Source: Peltaster fructicola (lineage: Eukaryota > Ascomycota > Dothideomycetes). Taken from it: a stretch of DNA of 64,000 nucleotides. Positions 54,656 to 64,000 of the stretch are shown here, in pieces. Positions within the stretch are counted from its first letter, which is position 1. Every line of letters starts with the position of its first letter. The stretch lies in contig CP051142.1 of the NCBI GenBank assembly GCA_001592805.2, forward strand, positions 3,038,001 to 3,102,000, written 5' to 3'. Made by a program: the position numbers and the translations under genes. Under the pieces are notes generated by a model. The model was not told the origin of the DNA. It saw only the letters and a list, made by a program, of their open reading frames with translations, and did not search any database.

Positions 54656-55853
54656 TCAATCGAACTTGGCGAATGCCAACTCGTATGCGAAGCCCACAGT
54701 CAACTTGGCATGCTCTAGCATGTGATCCAAGTCCAGGTACTCAATCTTGTCGTCACTTGTGTGAATCTTCTTGTCGCTGTCTGGGAAGTCTGACTCAATG
54801 ACGAATGCTGATGGGTAGCCGGCCTTGCTGGCACTGGCGTGATCGGAGCATGCATATCCGCACTTAGTCGCAACCCATGGGATGCTGCAGTAGTTCTCGA
54901 CAACCTTCTGGATAAACTTCGTCAAGCCGGCATCCACAAAGTCGGTGATGACACCAACACTGACTGGCTTGCCAGCGTCGATAGTGCCTTGGGTGTAACC
55001 AGTCATGTCTTGTTGCAGCATGGCCTTGACATCTCGTCCTTGCCTCTCATAGGACTGGAATAGAGCTTGGCTGCCCAGGAGACCACCTTCTTCTGCACTG
55101 TAGAAGTGGAACTCAATTGTGTTCTCTGCTTTGCCATCACGAATAGTCTTGTCCTTCAGCAACAGATGAAGCGCCTCAAGAATAGTGGCTGGCTAAGTCA
55201 GCTTATGTATGTTAGATCATTGTGGAAGACATACCTGTGCCTGAGTTGTCATCGTCTGCGCCTGGTGCAGCCAGGATGGAGGGCAGGAATAGATTTATAG
55301 AGTCCTGGTGAGCACCAACGACGACCGTCTTATTACTCTTGCCAGGGAGGGTTGCTATGATGCTATTCTGGCCCCACGGATGAGGAAAGGCCTTGACGTG
55401 ACCTACGCCGGCCTTGGAGAGTGTGTCGTTCACCTGGCTGAGAAGCCACTCTGAGGACTGCCTTCCATAGTCGCTCTTGTAGTAGCGAGTGTGGAATCCT
55501 GTGAAGTGTTCCATGAACCGCCACATTCTGTCCTTATCCAAATGCTTGAACAATCCAGACACCGTCTCATTATGAGCGATCTTGCTTGGGAATGTCACCT
55601 TAGCCTGTGTCCTGAGCGGCGCATAGTCTGGCTCCGCTGTGATATCGAAGAAGTTCTTGCCCTCTCTTCGTAGCGCCCACTTCTCGTCTTCCGTCACCCA
55701 TCTGGTGTCGCCAGGTGACAGCTCGATGAGGTACTGCTCAGTGCTATCGACTGCTGGTGCCTGATCAGTCAGCGGCTGCTGTTGTTGAGGTACTCCAAGC
55801 GCGAGCGCTGCAGACAGAGTGAACAGTGTAGGTGCAAGCTTAGAATACAACAT
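54656..55853 (-). CDS. Secreted leucine aminopeptidase, M28 family
   Basis: Two exons, 55853-55235 and 55188-54656, joined by a 46-nt intron (GTATGT donor, branch CTGAC); 383 residues. I use the ATG at 55853, whose product begins with a signal peptide ('[20 protein letters not shown]'); upstream in-frame sequence is not homologous. A propeptide follows. The M28E zinc site is visible in order: '[11 protein letters not shown]', '[12 protein letters not shown]', '[12 protein letters not shown]', '[10 protein letters not shown]' and '[16 protein letters not shown]', supplying the His, bridging Asp, general-base Glu, Asp and His. Length and order fit fungal Lap1. It removes N-terminal residues from peptides outside the cell. 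The start lies 196 bp from the divergent carboxylesterase. Confidence 0.94.
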
Positions 55854-56049
55854 TGTGACGTTGCGAGGATGTTTCGGGCAAGGATAAAAGATGGTGTAGA
55901 AGGATAGATCACCAGATGAGCTGTAGAGCTGAGCCCAGAGTGGTGACGCGAGCACGCGAGCTGTGGCTGGTCGTCGATGGCTCCACTCCGGTTTACCTCT
56001 TTCAGCAATAGCGCAGCCGAGATACTCCAGCATCTGACTACAACTCGAT
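55854..56049. promoter_or_regulatory. Short divergent promoter between aminopeptidase and carboxylesterase genes
   Basis: Only 196 bp separate two start codons facing apart, so the genes may share control elements. No specific binding site was identified. Confidence 0.5.
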
Positions 56050-57693
56050 ATGCATCCAGCTCGCAACATGCCAAGGATTCAGTACGACGTCTCAACACTG
56101 CCAAAGGACGTTGGTCCACTGGGGTACATTGAAGGGCTGAGATTGTCGCACAAAGGCAAGCCTGTATTGGACTACTTTGGAGGACTACCGTATGCTCTAC
56201 CACCAGTAGGCCCATTCCGATTTCGAAAGCCACGTCCTTTGGCTCCTTGTTATCGATATGGTCACAAAGGCGGCCCAGGTCGTTTCAACGGCCGGACGGG
56301 TGTCTGTCCTCAGCCATCCACCAAGAACAAGAGTGATTGGGACGAAGACTGCAGTCAATTGAACATCTATGTCCCTGCTGGTGCTCCTCCAGCGAGTGGC
56401 TGGCCCGTATTGTTCTACATTCATGGTGGATTCCTTCAGTTTGGCAACGCTAACGAGAAGCCTGAAGCTATCGCACCGCTGCTGAGCGAGACGGCTTTCC
56501 ACTGCATCTGTGTGATGCCAGCATACCGTCTGAACGCTTTTGGCTTCCTCGCCAGTCATGAGCTTGCCGAAGAGGCTAAGAAACTCAACGAACCCGTTGG
56601 CAACCACGGCTTCTGGGACCAACGCCTTGCTTTGGAGTGGACGTGGAAGAACATTAGCCTGTTTGGTGGCGATCACAGTAGGATCACAGTTGCGGGCTAT
56701 TCGGCCGGAGCACATTCGGCCTTCCAGCAGCTCGCGCATGAGCTGTACTTTGTGCCTGACGCCAAGGCCATCATCAAGGGCGTCATAATGTGGTCGAACA
56801 GTCCTGGGGTCCAGCCGAAGACTCTAGATGAGCATCAGAAGCAATTCGACCAGCTCTTGCAAGCTCTTCAAATACCACTTACGTTGTCCGCCGACGAGAA
56901 ACTCCAGAAGTTACGTCGAACTCCAAGCTCGAAGATCGTCGAGGCCCTAGACAAGATCAAGCTTACAGAGTTCCGTGCATTGTCAGATGGACGTTTTGTC
57001 TCACATCAGGCCATGGCCAACATAAACAACGGTGACTTTGCCAAGCGTCTGAAAGCACGAGGCATACGGTTAATGATCGGCGAGAACAGAGATGAGCACA
57101 ATCTCTATCGCACATGGCGGACGCCTCAGGACTCGTATCATGGTGTCTTGACAAGACTGAACTCAGACTATCCCGAGCTTGTTGCTAAACGAGTACTGCA
57201 GCACTACTGTAAGAATGGGATACTGCCAAACAGTGTGAAGAACTGGCAATACCTTTTCGGCCACATCTATTCAGACATGCAGGTCTATGGTCTTCAACGC
57301 GGGTTCCAGAATGCTCTGTTCAAGCATGGACTCGTTGCTGGCAAGGACATCTTCAGATACCGCTTCGAAAGACGAATGAAGTGCATTGACAGCATATTCC
57401 CGCCCGAATGGGGTGTCACACATGCCACAGACATGGCTATATGGTTCTGGGGTCTCGACTATGCCGATGGGCTGACCGCGCAAGAGACAGAGATGCTGAA
57501 GAGCTGGAACCAGGGCTTCGCTGCGTTCGTTAAAGGTGAGAATGTCGATTGGTCGACATCGAAGCCAACGGATATGAGGCGGTTGACTGCGGACGGGAAG
57601 ACCGATACATGGCAAGATGATCAATGGGAGAAGGGACTTGCTTTGTGGAATGTCGTCAATGATACGCCGAAGAGTGAAAAAGCGAGGTTGTAG
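56050..57693 (+). CDS. Type-B carboxylesterase/lipase family protein
   Basis: Single exon, 547 residues from ATG 56050; a second Met at 56068 ('[13 protein letters not shown]') could be the true start. The alpha/beta-hydrolase signatures are present: '[17 protein letters not shown]', the oxyanion HGG in '[15 protein letters not shown]', '[12 protein letters not shown]', '[19 protein letters not shown]' and the nucleophile elbow '[14 protein letters not shown]'. A His in '[14 protein letters not shown]' is a good candidate for the third triad residue. There is no signal peptide, so it is probably intracellular. The family hydrolyses carboxylic esters; substrate is not predictable. It shares a short divergent promoter with a secreted peptidase gene. 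Confidence 0.9.
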   Translation: MHPARNMPRIQYDVSTLPKDVGPLGYIEGLRLSHKGKPVLDYFGGLPYALPPVGPFRFRKPRPLAPCYRYGHKGGPGRFNGRTGVCPQPSTKNKSDWDEDCSQLNIYVPAGAPPASGWPVLFYIHGGFLQFGNANEKPEAIAPLLSETAFHCICVMPAYRLNAFGFLASHELAEEAKKLNEPVGNHGFWDQRLALEWTWKNISLFGGDHSRITVAGYSAGAHSAFQQLAHELYFVPDAKAIIKGVIMWSNSPGVQPKTLDEHQKQFDQLLQALQIPLTLSADEKLQKLRRTPSSKIVEALDKIKLTEFRALSDGRFVSHQAMANINNGDFAKRLKARGIRLMIGENRDEHNLYRTWRTPQDSYHGVLTRLNSDYPELVAKRVLQHYCKNGILPNSVKNWQYLFGHIYSDMQVYGLQRGFQNALFKHGLVAGKDIFRYRFERRMKCIDSIFPPEWGVTHATDMAIWFWGLDYADGLTAQETEMLKSWNQGFAAFVKGENVDWSTSKPTDMRRLTADGKTDTWQDDQWEKGLALWNVVNDTPKSEKARL

Positions 57694-57974
57694 TCAAGCT
57701 ATGCTCATTGGTTTGGGTATTCATTATTCCACACTGTAATGTCTGCCCAAAATGAGCAAGCATTCAAGCATATACTGCCCTGATATGCTTCCTCTCCAGC
57801 GCTGCAACTTTGCTTCTGTTCGTGTAGTCGTGTATCTCGTGTAGGTCAGCCCTCAAGGGTTCGTTCCCATTCTCGTCACTCGAATTCTTTCAATTGTCTT
57901 CCTGGTGCAGCATAAAGGTGTCTCAGCAACATGAGATTCAGGGTTGGTGTTCATTTCAATCCGCCAAAGCGCCC

Positions 57975-60008
57975 TCACTTCACCACTGCTTCCGTGGCAT
58001 AAGCACTTGCAAAGTCCATCTGCGCAAGCTGTCCCTGTACCTGATCGATTTCACGATCCAGGTCAGCGACATTACCAGAAAGTGCTGCCACTTCGTCAAA
58101 CTTCCGTCGCTTGTTGGCTTCAGCGATCATGCTCGACACCATGAAGCGCTGCTCCTCGAGGACGATCACTCGTTCCCGTAGCTCCTTCTCTTCGGCTTCC
58201 AGTGCAGTGATGGCAGCCGAGCTTGTGCTGCTTGCTCGACTGCTTCCAGGACGGATCGCATCGTTATACTTGATCGCAGCCAGGGCTCCTGCCCGCTCTT
58301 CGCTCCATTCGGGGTCGCATGCTTCATGATCTTGGGGATACTCTTCAGTGGCAGCATGTGGATATGCAGGAATGACATTGCTTGTTGGTGTATCGCCTTC
58401 TGTAGGCGGTCCTGCGTTGGACTGGAGGTCGGTAGATCTCTAATTCGTCGTGCAGCCTGCTCGTATTGTGTAAATGCATCTGTCAGTCGCTTCCTCGTCT
58501 TGGCCGCATCGCTGAGTTGTGTAGGTGTAGGTGGGTTGTCTGGATTCTGTAAAGCCAACAGTAGTTTCTGAAATCTTGGAAGCAGTAATCGAATGCCATG
58601 CTCGTATTGTATCAGATGCTGGTACGTTCTCTGGTCTGCAGGTATAGAGGCCAGCTCGCGCTCGAAATCGGCCTTACTGAAGATTGTTCTTTGGCAGTCC
58701 TTACACATCCTTACCTCTACAGGTACAGTTACGCCCGACTTTTCTGAGACAACGTTAGTGACTATCCAGCATTAGTCGGAGGATGGCATGGCCAGAAGCA
58801 CACTTACTCGCAGCGTTCAACCCAATCTCTGTAGAGCATCCTGTTGCTGGGTCACCACAAACAACGCGGCCACACATACGACAGTGGTGCCGTCGAAAGG
58901 TGTATTGTGAGAAAGATTGCTGACAAAACGGACACTGTGCCACAGCGTTATCGTCCTCCCAAGCTACAACCGATTGCTCCAATGCACGCAACTGTGGCTT
59001 CCCACCAATCGAGCTCCACAAGTAGCTGCTCGCTGTCTGCGTCTGTTCCGGAGGTGGGTCGGCGAGAAGTTGTGTCAATCGTGTCAGCCGCGTCTCCAAT
59101 CGACCAATCTCGAGGTTCGTCTTGTCCACGGTCTTCCGTCGAACACTCTTAAAGTATTCGAAATGACTCCTCTCGTATCCAGTGTGGTCGCTATAACCCG
59201 CTCGGCTCTTGTAACATGTCTCACACACCCGACACCATAGTCCTCTTGCAGGTTCATGTTTCGCAGCGCGAGATAGCTTCATTTGGTACATTGTATGCTC
59301 ATCGCAGAAGAGCCTACCGCAGTGCCGACAGTTGACTTGTCCATTCACATTACCTAGTCTCTTCCCGCACAGCGGGTCGGCGCAGGCATGGTGACCTGAC
59401 GGTCTCTCCCAGTGTGTGCGTGTGACAACCTCGTCAGGATCGGGTCTATGCTCTTGCTCGGGGAGTGGTATTGGCGATGTCGTAGCTGTCCGTTGTGCAG
59501 AGACTGGTGTAGAAGCTCCACTGCGCTCATCATTCGATTCAAAGGCCTCAAGACCTCTGAGCTTCTGGTTCAAAACCGCCAGCGGCTGGAACTTCTTTGC
59601 TTTCGTCATTTGTACTTGGAACCAAGACTTGAGCTCATCTTGTTGGACAACTTCGAGGTTTGCATGATTATCGTCGATGTGTCTGTTGAGTTGTAAGAGC
59701 GTCATCTATGGAGGTTAGCAGTGCATTCTCTTCGTCTCACAATCATGTACCATCTCTTCGTTACATATAGGACAGACCATCCTCGTGGTTGCTGCCGTCT
59801 GGGCAGAGCTATGCAGCGCCACTCGGGATGTGATGTCCTCATCGTTGATGGGTGTCCCAGATGTTTGCGAGCTCAGTGAAACAGAGCTCTCCGACGGCGA
59901 AAGCAGTCCTGAGTTGTTGCGGACATGCTTGGATGGCGTGGGAGGTGCTAGATTGGCATTCGCATTGCCCAGGACTCGGCCACCGCCGAGAGTCCTTCGA
60001 GCGGCCAT
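57975..60008 (-). CDS. PEP7: FYVE zinc-finger protein PEP7/VAC1 (vacuolar sorting tether); apparent one-base frameshift in exon 3
   Basis: Three exons: 60008-59751, 59705-58808 and 58743-57975; introns are 45 and 64 nt. The start gives 'MAARRTLGGGRVLGNAN'. Domains in order: a C2H2 finger ('CPICNEEM' with 'LNRHIDDNH'), a first FYVE-type cluster ('CADPLCGKRLGN', 'CRHCGRLFCDEH'), a second ('CPFCQQSFSQYTFRRHHC', 'CGDPATGC'), and a C-terminal coiled coil with 'LHIHMLPLKSIPKIMKH' and 'EAEEKELRERVIVLEEQ'. Yeast Pep7 binds PI3P and Rab5-type GTPases to tether Golgi vesicles to endosomes. Between 'KHATPNG' and 'ALAAIKYND' the frame shifts; one extra base in the CCC run 58292-58294 would restore it, giving 641 residues. 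It is divergent from MET8 by 281 bp. Confidence 0.9.
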
Positions 60009-60289
60009 AATCTGTTTCAAGTCTGTAAAGTGATCATCTCGATGTCGTGCCCGCAAACAGCGGCAAGTATGCTGTCTACAGAGCGTAGTGAAGCTGTTGG
60101 TAAAGCATGACGCTGCGCCACGACCACGTGCGGTCCGCGCCGCAGTGGCTGAGATCGACATTCACATGCACGTCAAGTAATCTAGAGCTGGTGGATCGCA
60201 AAAGCATATGCGCACGAGACCATCGTGCTACTCGACAATCATACATCAGCATAGCCGCCAGGCTCATACATGGACTGATTGCATGCAAG
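60009..60289. promoter_or_regulatory. Divergent promoter between PEP7 and MET8, with a CACGTG element at 60125-60130
   Basis: 281 bp between outward-facing start codons. CACGTG occurs once, 160 bp upstream of MET8; in yeast Cbf1 uses this core at methionine-pathway promoters. Relevance in this fungus is unknown, as filamentous fungi use other sulfur regulators too. Confidence 0.4.
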
Positions 60290-61104
60290 ATGGGCGAAGA
60301 ATTTCCTGCGGTCGAAGGAGGCGGATCGCTCATATTGGCATGGCAGGTTAAGAACAAGAAAGTGCTGGTCGTTGGAGGAGGCGAGGTATTTCAGACGATC
60401 GAGCACGTCACACGCATTGATGCTGATCATCTCAGGTTGCAGCAGGACGTATACTGAACCTTCTCAACGCCGATGCGAAAGTCACCGTTATCAGTCCTCG
60501 CGATGGGCTCAACAAGGAAGTCGAATATCGGATAGAACACAAGCAGGTGGAATATTTCGACCGAAGGTTCGAGCCAACAGACCTCGACGATCCGGCAATT
60601 ACCATGGTCCTGACAGCTATCGATGATCCAGAGGCATCGAGTCAGATATGGAAGCTATGCAAGCAGAAAAAGATCGCCGCGAATATAGCAGACGTCGTGC
60701 CAGAGTGCGATTTCTTCTTTGGCAGTGTACACAGAGATGGACCACTACAGATCATGGTCAGCACGAATGGCAATGGGCCCAAGATGGCAGCTATGGTTCG
60801 CCGGAAGATCGCGACCACACTTCCTCCGAACATTGGCGATGCTATCAAGAAGGTTGGTGAGCTAAGAAGGAGGCTCAGGGTTGTTGCACCCAATATTGAA
60901 GAAGGACCAAAGAGGATGCAGTGGATGTCGAAGGTCTGTATGCAGTGGAATCTGGAAGAGCTGTGCGAAATGGATGAGGTGGACATGGACAAGTTACTAC
61001 AATCCTACAGACCAAACACGATACCGAGCTTTGAGGAGGTTCGACTGGGTGGTGACGGTCTCTATCAATTTGATGGCTCCTTTGGCTGGTCTTGTGTCAT
61101 ATAA
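60290..61104 (+). CDS. MET8: Siroheme synthase: bifunctional precorrin-2 dehydrogenase / sirohydrochlorin ferrochelatase
   Basis: Two exons, 60290-60385 and 60436-61104, joined by a 50-nt intron (GTATTT donor, CTCAG acceptor with branch CTGAT), giving 254 residues. The intron falls within the NAD-binding loop: 'VLVVGGGE' in exon 1, 'VAAGRILNLLNADA' in exon 2. Then 'VTVISPRDGLNKEVEYR', 'TMVLTAIDDPEASSQIW', 'ANIADVVPECDFFFGSV' and 'QIMVSTNGNGPKMAAMV' complete the Met8 pattern. The enzyme makes siroheme from precorrin-2 for sulfite and nitrite reductases. The C-terminal helical domain ('MSKVCMQWNLEELCEMDEV') is complete. The start at 60290 sits in CAAGATGGG. Confidence 0.93.
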
Positions 61105-61167
61105 CGACAGCTTAAGAGCAATGATGTATACGAGAATTCTAGTGGCGATAGACTACGACGGTCCTGA

Positions 61168-63342
61168 CTACACGTCCAACCGTCTGAGCTCTTGCGAGAT
61201 CAAGGACTCGCCAGCGCCTTCAGTACGCTCACGGCTGTTCGCTCGTGCAAAGGTCAGCGGCTCGTCCAGACCACTGCAATGATCAAGGAGCCCGTCTCCC
61301 ATATCAAGAAGAGAGGTAGGAGAGAGTGGCCCAGTCTCACTTCTCGTCTGGTCAGAATCGATGTCCATAAGCTCTGTAGCATGACTAGACGAAGGCCTCG
61401 AGTCCAGTGTCGGCAGCAATGGAGCTCGGAAGGGGAAGCGAAATGAGGCGATCTCGTGAGGGTCGAAGTTGGTGCTCGGGAGGGATGAAGCAGCCTGGCG
61501 CTTTGTGGGAAATTCACCCTGATCGCTGACGCGTCGAGCAGGTGGGGAGCTTGGTGGTGATGCATGTGCCACCCCATCTCGACCGGCCTTATATGTGCTG
61601 TACTTTGGCTCAGGCAACTGTATTTCGTTGCGTAACTTCTCTTTGCCGTCCGGTACGCGGTTCGCGAAGACGACACGAACGCTCTTGTATAACCAATATC
61701 GGCCTTTGCCTGTGCAGCAGATGTGCAGATGGATGAGGTAGCGCAAGACAGGTCGATCATTTGGATCGTCGCTGTTGGACAAGCTGGCCTCTGGACGATC
61801 CGTTCCCAAGTTCGTCCTAGAAGACATTGGCATGTCGATGATGGGACCAGCGCTGTAGCTACGTTGCCTTATGAACGTCTTTTGTCCTGGCTGCATGTCC
61901 GACAGGTCGTAAGGTACCAAAAAGAGCTTGACTGCTGTTTTGTTCGGGTTCTTGATGACTATCTGTAGCTGGCCTTGCTGAGGAATGCGATACGAGCCTC
62001 CAGGAGGCGCCTTTGGTGAGGCAGAGCGACGCTTAGCTTTTTGTTGTCTTCGTATGCGTTTCGCTTGTGCATCAACACCGGAAGAGGTATCTTCTCGAGT
62101 TCTTGAGCTCGCACGACTTCCCTCGTCACTTATAGCAGCATGCAGCCGTTCACCGAGACGCTGTCTCCGGCGATCAATGGTGTCATGGTAGCTTGGTAGA
62201 TCATGCTCGAGATCGACTAGACCAACGTAGGGACTCGGCTGATCGTTTGTGCTTTGTCGAGCATTCGGGTAGGAATAGAAGACGGCCGGAAACGGGATGG
62301 TGACATGTGAAGGGCATCTCAGTGATGGCTTGCAGTCACCTCTGCCAAGCACACCGATCTGAGCGATGAAGTTCAGAGGTTTCGATGGTGTAGTGCTCAT
62401 CCTGCCACGGAGGATAGACTCTTCGTATGAACCGACGAGTGTTGAATGGTGTAGAGGCGAATGCGATTCCGAGCCGGAAGGACGGCGTGAAGATAGTCCG
62501 GGATGAGGAGGCGACGAGGCGAGTACATTATGCAGAGATCGTCGTGGCTGATGTGCTTGGTATGGATAAGTAGCCTCTTTTCTTAACTTTGGTATGTTGC
62601 TGGGTTTTGTTTCGTTCAATGGTGAGGCGAGACGTGATAGGAGATGAGGTGAGAAAGTATGTCTTCTGCTCTTGTCAGGGCTTTGAGACGTACGGCGTGA
62701 GAGTGGCGGCGGTGTATCGGGCCTCGATGACTGCACCAGAGGACTTGTAGGAGGCTGATATAGAAATGGATGTGTGACGGCTGTGCTCGAAGCTAGTCGG
62801 TGGCGTGCGAATCGTTCAGGAGTTGATTGTAGCCTTCCCAGTCGTCTTTCATTCCACGCTTGCTGAAAGGTGGATGCAGAGAAGTCAGGATGCCAAGGTG
62901 CGGGTGGTGAAGTCGAGAGCACAGTCTGCGAGTCTTGTGCATTCGAAGCACCTGAATCCCGCTCTCTGAAGTCTCCTCTGTGCAATGCAGACTTTGGTCG
63001 CTCGATCTGCATGCCCACTTCGAAGCTGCTCTGCCCTTGCTCACCAGTATTATCACCTGACTCTTTCGATCCTGCCCTCACCTGCCGCTCAACCTCAGGA
63101 CTTGTCGGTCGTGATCGATCACTCTTAATCCTGCGGATGATCTCTTGTCGATCTACTGCTGGGACTCGCGGCCCGCCAACAGGTGTCCTGGGACGGCCAG
63201 TGAAGTAGGGATTGAAGACCATGCTGGGACTCGTTCTTCCATTCGTCTCATGTGGCACAGGTGATTGTCGTCCGGCTTCATCTTGAGCAGGGCGATTCTG
63301 TTGTTGGCAGCTTGGGTCTGGACAGTCATCATAGACAGGCAT
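61168..63342 (-). CDS. Atos/FAM214 family protein (DUF4210 plus chromosome-segregation-type domain)
   Basis: Single exon; I use the ATG at 63342 ('MPVYDDCPDPSCQQQNR'), giving 724 residues; the frame is open to 63450. The N-terminal half is Ser/Pro/Arg-rich and disordered. The conserved region begins with 'YEESILRGRMSTTPSKP', then 'IAQIGVLGRGDCKPSLRCP' and 'IPFPAVFYSYPN', the DUF4210 core, followed by a basic linker and 'YRIPQQGQLQIVIKNPNKT', 'KLFLVPYDLSDMQPGQKTF' and 'LIHLHICCTGKGRYWLYKS'. These two blocks define the Atos (FAM214) family; animal members regulate transcription and fission-yeast relatives are linked to meiosis. The fungal role here is unknown. It is convergent with MET8 (63 bp apart). 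Confidence 0.85.
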   Translation of the reverse strand: MPVYDDCPDPSCQQQNRPAQDEAGRQSPVPHETNGRTSPSMVFNPYFTGRPRTPVGGPRVPAVDRQEIIRRIKSDRSRPTSPEVERQVRAGSKESGDNTGEQGQSSFEVGMQIERPKSALHRGDFRERDSGASNAQDSQTVLSTSPPAPWHPDFSASTFQQAWNERRLGRLQSTPERFARHRLASSTAVTHPFLYQPPTSPLVQSSRPDTPPPLSRRTSQSPDKSRRHTFSPHLLSRLASPLNETKPSNIPKLRKEATYPYQAHQPRRSLHNVLASSPPHPGLSSRRPSGSESHSPLHHSTLVGSYEESILRGRMSTTPSKPLNFIAQIGVLGRGDCKPSLRCPSHVTIPFPAVFYSYPNARQSTNDQPSPYVGLVDLEHDLPSYHDTIDRRRQRLGERLHAAISDEGSRASSRTREDTSSGVDAQAKRIRRQQKAKRRSASPKAPPGGSYRIPQQGQLQIVIKNPNKTAVKLFLVPYDLSDMQPGQKTFIRQRSYSAGPIIDMPMSSRTNLGTDRPEASLSNSDDPNDRPVLRYLIHLHICCTGKGRYWLYKSVRVVFANRVPDGKEKLRNEIQLPEPKYSTYKAGRDGVAHASPPSSPPARRVSDQGEFPTKRQAASSLPSTNFDPHEIASFRFPFRAPLLPTLDSRPSSSHATELMDIDSDQTRSETGPLSPTSLLDMGDGLLDHCSGLDEPLTFARANSRERTEGAGESLISQELRRLDV

Positions 63343-64000
63343 CTTGACGTCCAGAATGCTTAGTCGAGCACTCTGGACGGAGTGATGGTCGGTGTGTAGT
63401 AATATGAGGTCAAGGTGAAGCAGATAAGGTGATGCTACCAGATATGTCAATCGTTCGGGTCGTCACGCTTCAGCAGCATTCTAGAGTCCAACATCGAGCA
63501 CGGAAGGAGGTGTGTGAGGCGTTATTACGTTGTGAAAGAGTGTGTGGGTTGTTGGCAACGCAAGGCAATTGAGTAATGACCAGTTTTAGATCCATGCAAC
63601 CGATTGCGTAGTGTTGTTGTACGGTCGAGCTTCAAGCTGTCATCTATTGCCGACACTGCCACTCTTTCGTCCGTTCTTACCTTTACAGCGACCTCTGCTT
63701 GAGACAATACAAAGAACAAAACAGTGGTATTTCGCCTTTGTACTCTTGTTTGCACATCAGTGTCACGACAGGCCAGTTTGTGTTCATCACGGTGCTCATC
63801 GTCGTTAGCCGACGTCGCGGGACTTTCTAACGCCAACAAGGAGTCATCTGACACCATCCGAAAACTTCTCGTTTCTTTTGTCACACAAATCGCTCGATGA
63901 AACTGCAGTAGGTGGTAAGTCGCACAGCTTGGCTCACATCATGAAGGTAAGAAGCATTCATGGAAGCTGGACTCCACTACATCGTCCAGGTTATGCCTCG
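63343..64000. other. Terminal intergenic region, possible first exon of a further gene
   Basis: No clear gene. A minus-strand ORF (63525-63884) lacks recognisable motifs. Near 63951 the plus strand has ATGAAG followed by a GTAAG donor-like site, which could be a short first exon of a gene that continues beyond the window. Not testable from this sequence alone. Confidence 0.3.

Noticed and set aside
1-64000. Search for retroelements, DNA transposons, CRISPR arrays and tRNA/rRNA genes
   Set aside because: No reverse transcriptase, integrase or transposase motifs, long terminal repeats, spaced repeats or cloverleaf sequences were found.

Overview
The window is nuclear DNA of a filamentous ascomycete (Pezizomycotina), probably a dothideomycete. 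Evidence: fungal-type families (END3, FHL1, PEP7/VAC1, FYV7, MET8, fused LEU1, Zn2Cys6 regulators, a FlbC-like zinc finger protein), short introns of mostly 43-140 nt with GT..AG ends and CTNAC-like branch sites, compact spacing, and mixed gene orientation without operons. The class assignment is an inference from gene content; the ascomycete assignment is well supported. About 34 protein genes are called. I found no tRNA or rRNA gene, no CRISPR array and no recognisable transposon.

Layout: 0-5 kb holds the 3' part of a SulP/STAS anion transporter, END3 and a dual-specificity-phosphatase-like gene. 5-12.5 kb holds a fatty acid hydroxylase-superfamily enzyme, a large KH-domain RNA-binding protein and the exosome subunit RRP43. 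13-22 kb holds an unknown twin-CxxC protein, a plant-type pathogen-related (SnoaL/NTF2-like) protein, peroxisomal malate synthase, a PPIL1-type cyclophilin and a formaldehyde-dehydrogenase-like ADH. 22-31 kb holds a large unknown fungal protein, an F-box protein, ribosomal protein eL14, NAC-alpha and ATP synthase subunit d. 31-45 kb holds a C2H2 factor, a 3.2-kb gene-poor stretch, a CREG-like secreted protein, eS30, a conserved Gly-rich protein, FHL1, a single-pass membrane protein and FYV7. 45-64 kb holds two divergent Zn2Cys6 regulators, a GH3 beta-glucosidase, LEU1, an M28 aminopeptidase, a type-B carboxylesterase, PEP7, MET8 and an Atos-family protein. Much of the set serves ribosome biogenesis and translation (RRP43, FYV7, FHL1, eL14, eS30, NAC), but the genes are not co-transcribed.

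The strongest cross-cutting signal is a set of apparent one-base deletions inside otherwise well conserved coding sequence: ATP7, the pathogen-related gene and PEP7, and less certainly FHL1 and the membrane protein. All have the same sign (one base missing) and the clearest lie in short homopolymers. The simplest explanation is residual indel error in the assembly rather than biology. Other points of interest are a malate synthase whose PTS1 signal sits alone on a last exon behind an intron that begins with a stop codon when retained, a LEU1 intron that splits the Fe-S CxxC motif, a Leu3-type CCG-N4-CGG site upstream of LEU1, and a coding-like tract after a possible GC-AG intron at 38.3 kb. 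I did not find a convincing previously undescribed multi-gene system.
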